Positions 61,557 to 64,000 of a DNA stretch of 64,000 bases are shown piece by piece. Numbering within the stretch: the stretch's first letter is position 1; every line of letters starts with the position of its first letter. A program made the translations under genes and the position numbers. Where the stretch lies: assembly GCF_900099735.1 (NCBI RefSeq), contig NZ_FNDT01000010.1, positions 1 to 64,000 of the forward strand, given 5' to 3'. This DNA is from Arthrobacter subterraneus. Its GTDB lineage: Bacteria > Actinomycetota > Actinomycetes > Actinomycetales > Micrococcaceae. The notes below the pieces were generated by a model. The model saw only the letters and a list, made by a program, of their open reading frames with translations, had not been told where the DNA came from and did no database searches.

Positions 61557-63047
61557 CTAGCGCGTGGCGGCGAGCTCCGCCGTCGGCACTGCTTCCTTCG
61601 CCGGGAACGAGGGCGGGTTGACGCCGGCCATTTCCTCCATGACGCGCACTACCTGGCAGCTGTACCCGAACTCGTTGTCGTACCAGACGTAGAGGACAAG
61701 GTTCCTCTCGTTGCAGATGGTGGCAAGGCCGTCTACGGTGCCGGAACGGCGGGAGCCCACAAAGTCGGTCGAGACGACGTCGGGGGAGTCGATGTAGTCC
61801 AACTGCTTGCGCAGGACCGAATGCAGCGACATCTCGCGGAGGTAGTCATTGACGTCGTCCTTGGTTGTCTCGTTCTCCAGGGACAGGTTCAGGATGGCGA
61901 TCGACACGTCCGGGGTGGGCACGCGGATGGAGCTGCCGGTGAGCTTGCCCTGAAGCTCGGGCAGCGCCTTCGCGACGGCCTTGGCGGCTCCGGTCTCGGT
62001 GATGACCATGTTGAGGGCCGCAGAACGTCCGCGGCGGTCGCCCTTGTGGAAATTGTCGATGAGGTTCTGGTCATTGGTGAACGAGTGGACGGTCTCCACG
62101 TGGCCGTGCACCACACCGAACTCGTCGTTGATGGCCTTCAGTACCGGGGTGATGGCGTTCGTGGTGCAGGATGCCGCGGTGACAATGCGGTCCCCGGCGG
62201 TGATGTCGGTGTGGTTGATGCCGTGGACGATGTTCTTCAGCGAACCCTTGCCCGGAGCGGTCAGCAGCACCTTCGCGACGCCCTTGCTCTGCAGGTGCTG
62301 GCTGAGGCCTTCCTCGTCGCGCCAGCGGCCGGTGTTGTCCACCACCAGGGCGTCCTTGATGCCGTACTCGGTGTAGTCGATTGTTGCCGGGTCATTCGAG
62401 TAGATGACCTGGATCCGCACGCCGTTGGCGGTGATGGTGTTGGTTTCCTCGTCCACCTGGATGCTGCCTTCGAAGGAGCCGTGTACCGAGTCCCGGCGCA
62501 GCAGGCTCCCGCGCTTCATGAGGTCGTTGTCGGCCCCCTTGCGCACCACGATCGCCCGCAGGCACAGGCCGTGACCGCCACCCGCCTTCTCGATCAGCAG
62601 GCGGGCCACCAGGCGCCCGATGCGCCCGAAACCATAGAGGACGACGTCGGTGCTCGTGCGTGCGTCGGCACCGCGCTTCCCCACGACGTCGGCCAGCTCC
62701 GCCCGGAGGAACTCCTCCAGAGTAGGACCGCCGGCCTCCTCCTGGCTCAACTTGTACTTCTGGTTCAGGCGGGCCACATCGATCGAGGCAGCGCCAAGGT
62801 CGAGCTCAGCGAGGGTGCGCAGCAGGGGAGCGGTTTCCTCCAGGAGCAGCTCTTCCTTGCTCATGCGCCGGGCAAAGCGGTGCGCCTTGAGGATGCCCAT
62901 GGTGGACTTGTTGATGAGGCTGCGCCCGTGGATGCTCGTGACCACGTTGTTTTCACGGTAGAGGCGGCCGATGACGGGAATCATCCCTTCGGCAAGTGCT
63001 TCCCGGCTCATCCAGGTGCCGCGGGTGTCGACAAGGTTGTGATCCAC
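61557..63047 (-). CDS. gap: Glyceraldehyde-3-phosphate dehydrogenase, long form
   Basis: The 496-residue enzyme has an N-terminal helical region of about 130 residues, then a normal GAPDH core. It contains VVLYGFGRIGRLVARLLIEK, VTAASCTTNAITPVLKAI with the catalytic Cys, VHSFTNDQNLIDNFHKGDRR and YVWYDNEFGYSCQVVRVMEE. GTG 63047 is chosen because GAGAGGA lies 10-16 bp upstream; ATG 63011 is an alternative. Long-form GAPDH occurs in several Actinobacteria besides the standard Gap and may favour gluconeogenesis or NADP. The gene stands alone. Confidence 0.9.
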   Translation of the reverse strand: MDHNLVDTRGTWMSREALAEGMIPVIGRLYRENNVVTSIHGRSLINKSTMGILKAHRFARRMSKEELLLEETAPLLRTLAELDLGAASIDVARLNQKYKLSQEEAGGPTLEEFLRAELADVVGKRGADARTSTDVVLYGFGRIGRLVARLLIEKAGGGHGLCLRAIVVRKGADNDLMKRGSLLRRDSVHGSFEGSIQVDEETNTITANGVRIQVIYSNDPATIDYTEYGIKDALVVDNTGRWRDEEGLSQHLQSKGVAKVLLTAPGKGSLKNIVHGINHTDITAGDRIVTAASCTTNAITPVLKAINDEFGVVHGHVETVHSFTNDQNLIDNFHKGDRRGRSAALNMVITETGAAKAVAKALPELQGKLTGSSIRVPTPDVSIAILNLSLENETTKDDVNDYLREMSLHSVLRKQLDYIDSPDVVSTDFVGSRRSGTVDGLATICNERNLVLYVWYDNEFGYSCQVVRVMEEMAGVNPPSFPAKEAVPTAELAATR

Positions 63048-63329
63048 GATGATCAGGTCCTCTCTCTGCCGGTTGTTCCGGCATTTTCGCCAACTGACCA
63101 CGGTGATGGATGCGGGCTGGCCCGCGCAGTCGGCATTTTTTAGATGTGGGCCGCTTGAGAACCTACCGACAACGACGTCGGCGGCGGGCTGCGGCGATGC
63201 ACCTAGGATAGCCGTCCTGGTTTGCAGGGCATCGCGGAAGGGCAGATCTGTGATGAACGGCATACCGGGGGATCGTTCTTCAGTCGGGCTACGTTGGTAC
63301 TTGCAGACACGTCGGAAAGGACGGACACC

Positions 63330-63590
63330 ATGGCTTCATTCGGATCGCTCGGCAAAATCGCCAGGAACCTGGCACGCAACCCCAAGGTCCGGGAGGCGCT
63401 CAACAGCCCTCAGGCAAAGCAGGTCGGCGGCAAGGTTGTGGACCGGGTGGCGGAGGTTGCTGACCGCGCTACCAAGGGCAAGCACCAGGACAAGATCGAT
63501 AATGCGCGGGACCAGGCGCACAAGCATCTCCGCAATCCCGGCGACGGGCCGCAGGCCCCAGGGGGTGACACCGGGAATCCGCGCCTTTGA
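63330..63590 (+). CDS. Small MT0933/Rv0909-like antitoxin-type protein
   Basis: ATG 63330 follows GGAAAGGAC. The 86-residue protein is basic and amphipathic. Its KVVDRVAEVADRATKGKHQDKIDNARD segment, given here only as ends KVVDRV and DNARD, resembles the repeating pattern of the MT0933 antitoxin family. No toxin gene is adjacent, so an orphan or stress protein role is possible. Confidence 0.65.
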   Translation: MASFGSLGKIARNLARNPKVREALNSPQAKQVGGKVVDRVAEVADRATKGKHQDKIDNARDQAHKHLRNPGDGPQAPGGDTGNPRL

Positions 63591-63702
63591 GCTCCATCGC
63601 GACGCGTCCCGGACGGGCCCCTTCCTGCACATGAACACCGCGGCGAAACATTGCGTCACAAAGAGGAGTATCAGCTAAGGGCGCTCGCGGTACTCTCCCT
63701 AG

Positions 63703-64000
63703 ATGAAGCAATCCCAGCAATCGATTCCCGTGCTCGACCTCAGCACCGCCCGCCGCCCGGATGGATCGTTTGACCCTGGGTTCATCACCCGGCTGCGGGA
63801 GGCAGCTCACGTGGTGGGCTTCTTCCAGATCACCAATTACGGGGCCGGCCCATCCCAGGTTGACGGACTTTTCGAGGTGATGAAGCAGTTCTTCGACCTT
63901 CCGCTGGAGCAGCGGCTTGCGCTCGACAACCGCAACTCCCCGCACTTCCGCGGCTACGCTCGGTTGGGCACCGAGGTGACCCGGGGCCGGGCCGACTCCC
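63703..64000 (+). CDS. Isopenicillin-N-synthase-family 2OG/Fe(II) oxygenase, partial (runs off the window)
   Basis: ATG 63703 opens a frame that continues past the last base; 99 residues are visible. SIPVLDLSTA and REAAHVVGFFQITNYG, then MKQFFDLPLEQRLAL and HFRGYARLG, match the DIOX_N domain of plant- and bacterial-type 2-oxoglutarate dioxygenases. The iron ligands lie in the missing part. There is no ribosome-binding site; TACTCT 11-16 bp upstream suggests a leaderless transcript. Confidence 0.85.
   Translation, partial: MKQSQQSIPVLDLSTARRPDGSFDPGFITRLREAAHVVGFFQITNYGAGPSQVDGLFEVMKQFFDLPLEQRLALDNRNSPHFRGYARLGTEVTRGRADS

Overview
The window is high-GC actinobacterial DNA in three blocks. From about 25.5 kb to the right edge it reads as ordinary chromosome of a Micrococcaceae (Arthrobacter-like) bacterium: DUF3618/holin membrane genes, a CDGSH protein, secreted FG-GAP-repeat proteins, PutP, an OFA-type transporter with its tiny partner protein, and a GAPDH with a long N-terminal region. 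The species call is an inference from gene content and codon style. No tRNA, rRNA or CRISPR array was seen.

Positions 1-10739 form a foreign segment. A complete ISL3-family insertion sequence (1-1460) starts exactly at the first base. A second, inverted copy of the same IS end sits at 10704-10739, inside a cytosine-5 DNA methyltransferase gene of which only the N-terminal part remains in the window. Between the two ends lies a carbohydrate-type ABC importer operon: a frameshifted RpiR regulator, an ATPase, a lipoprotein, a tyrosine-phosphatase-like protein, a metallophosphoesterase and two permeases. It uses the GCATCC/GGATGC hexamer unusually often, a habit I associate with Microbacteriaceae. 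Several gene fragments lie at its edges.

Positions 10740-25400 look like a conjugative or mobilisable element carrying a defence island. A MobF relaxase-helicase is followed by a three-gene regulatory cassette: an ECF-like sigma factor, an XRE protein and an ImmA/IrrE protease with a Cys-rich tail. Next come two small genes (51 aa, and a 90-aa Cas2/VapD-like protein) and a CBASS operon made of a CapV-type patatin phospholipase, a CD-NTase and an E2-E1 fusion (Cap2). No Cap3 (JAB) protease was found. A small membrane protein and an OLD-family nuclease follow. A 37-bp promoter-like motif (CTAACT, 16 bp, CGACTAC) occurs in front of the sigma gene and again in front of the first small gene. This suggests that the sigma/XRE/protease cassette is an inducible switch for the defence genes, similar in logic to CapH/CapP but with an added sigma factor.

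The chromosomal block also holds a LacI-controlled catabolic locus (33-38 kb: glycerate kinase and lacI divergent from Gfo/Idh/MocA, DUF993 and TIM-barrel isomerase genes), two MarR paralogues, two secreted proteins sharing FG-GAP repeats, and central metabolic genes (MalQ, GAPDH, pyridoxamine-phosphate-oxidase-like). Three copies of an exactly 61-bp palindromic repeat lie in intergenic DNA, one of them in the leader of the LacI-controlled operon.
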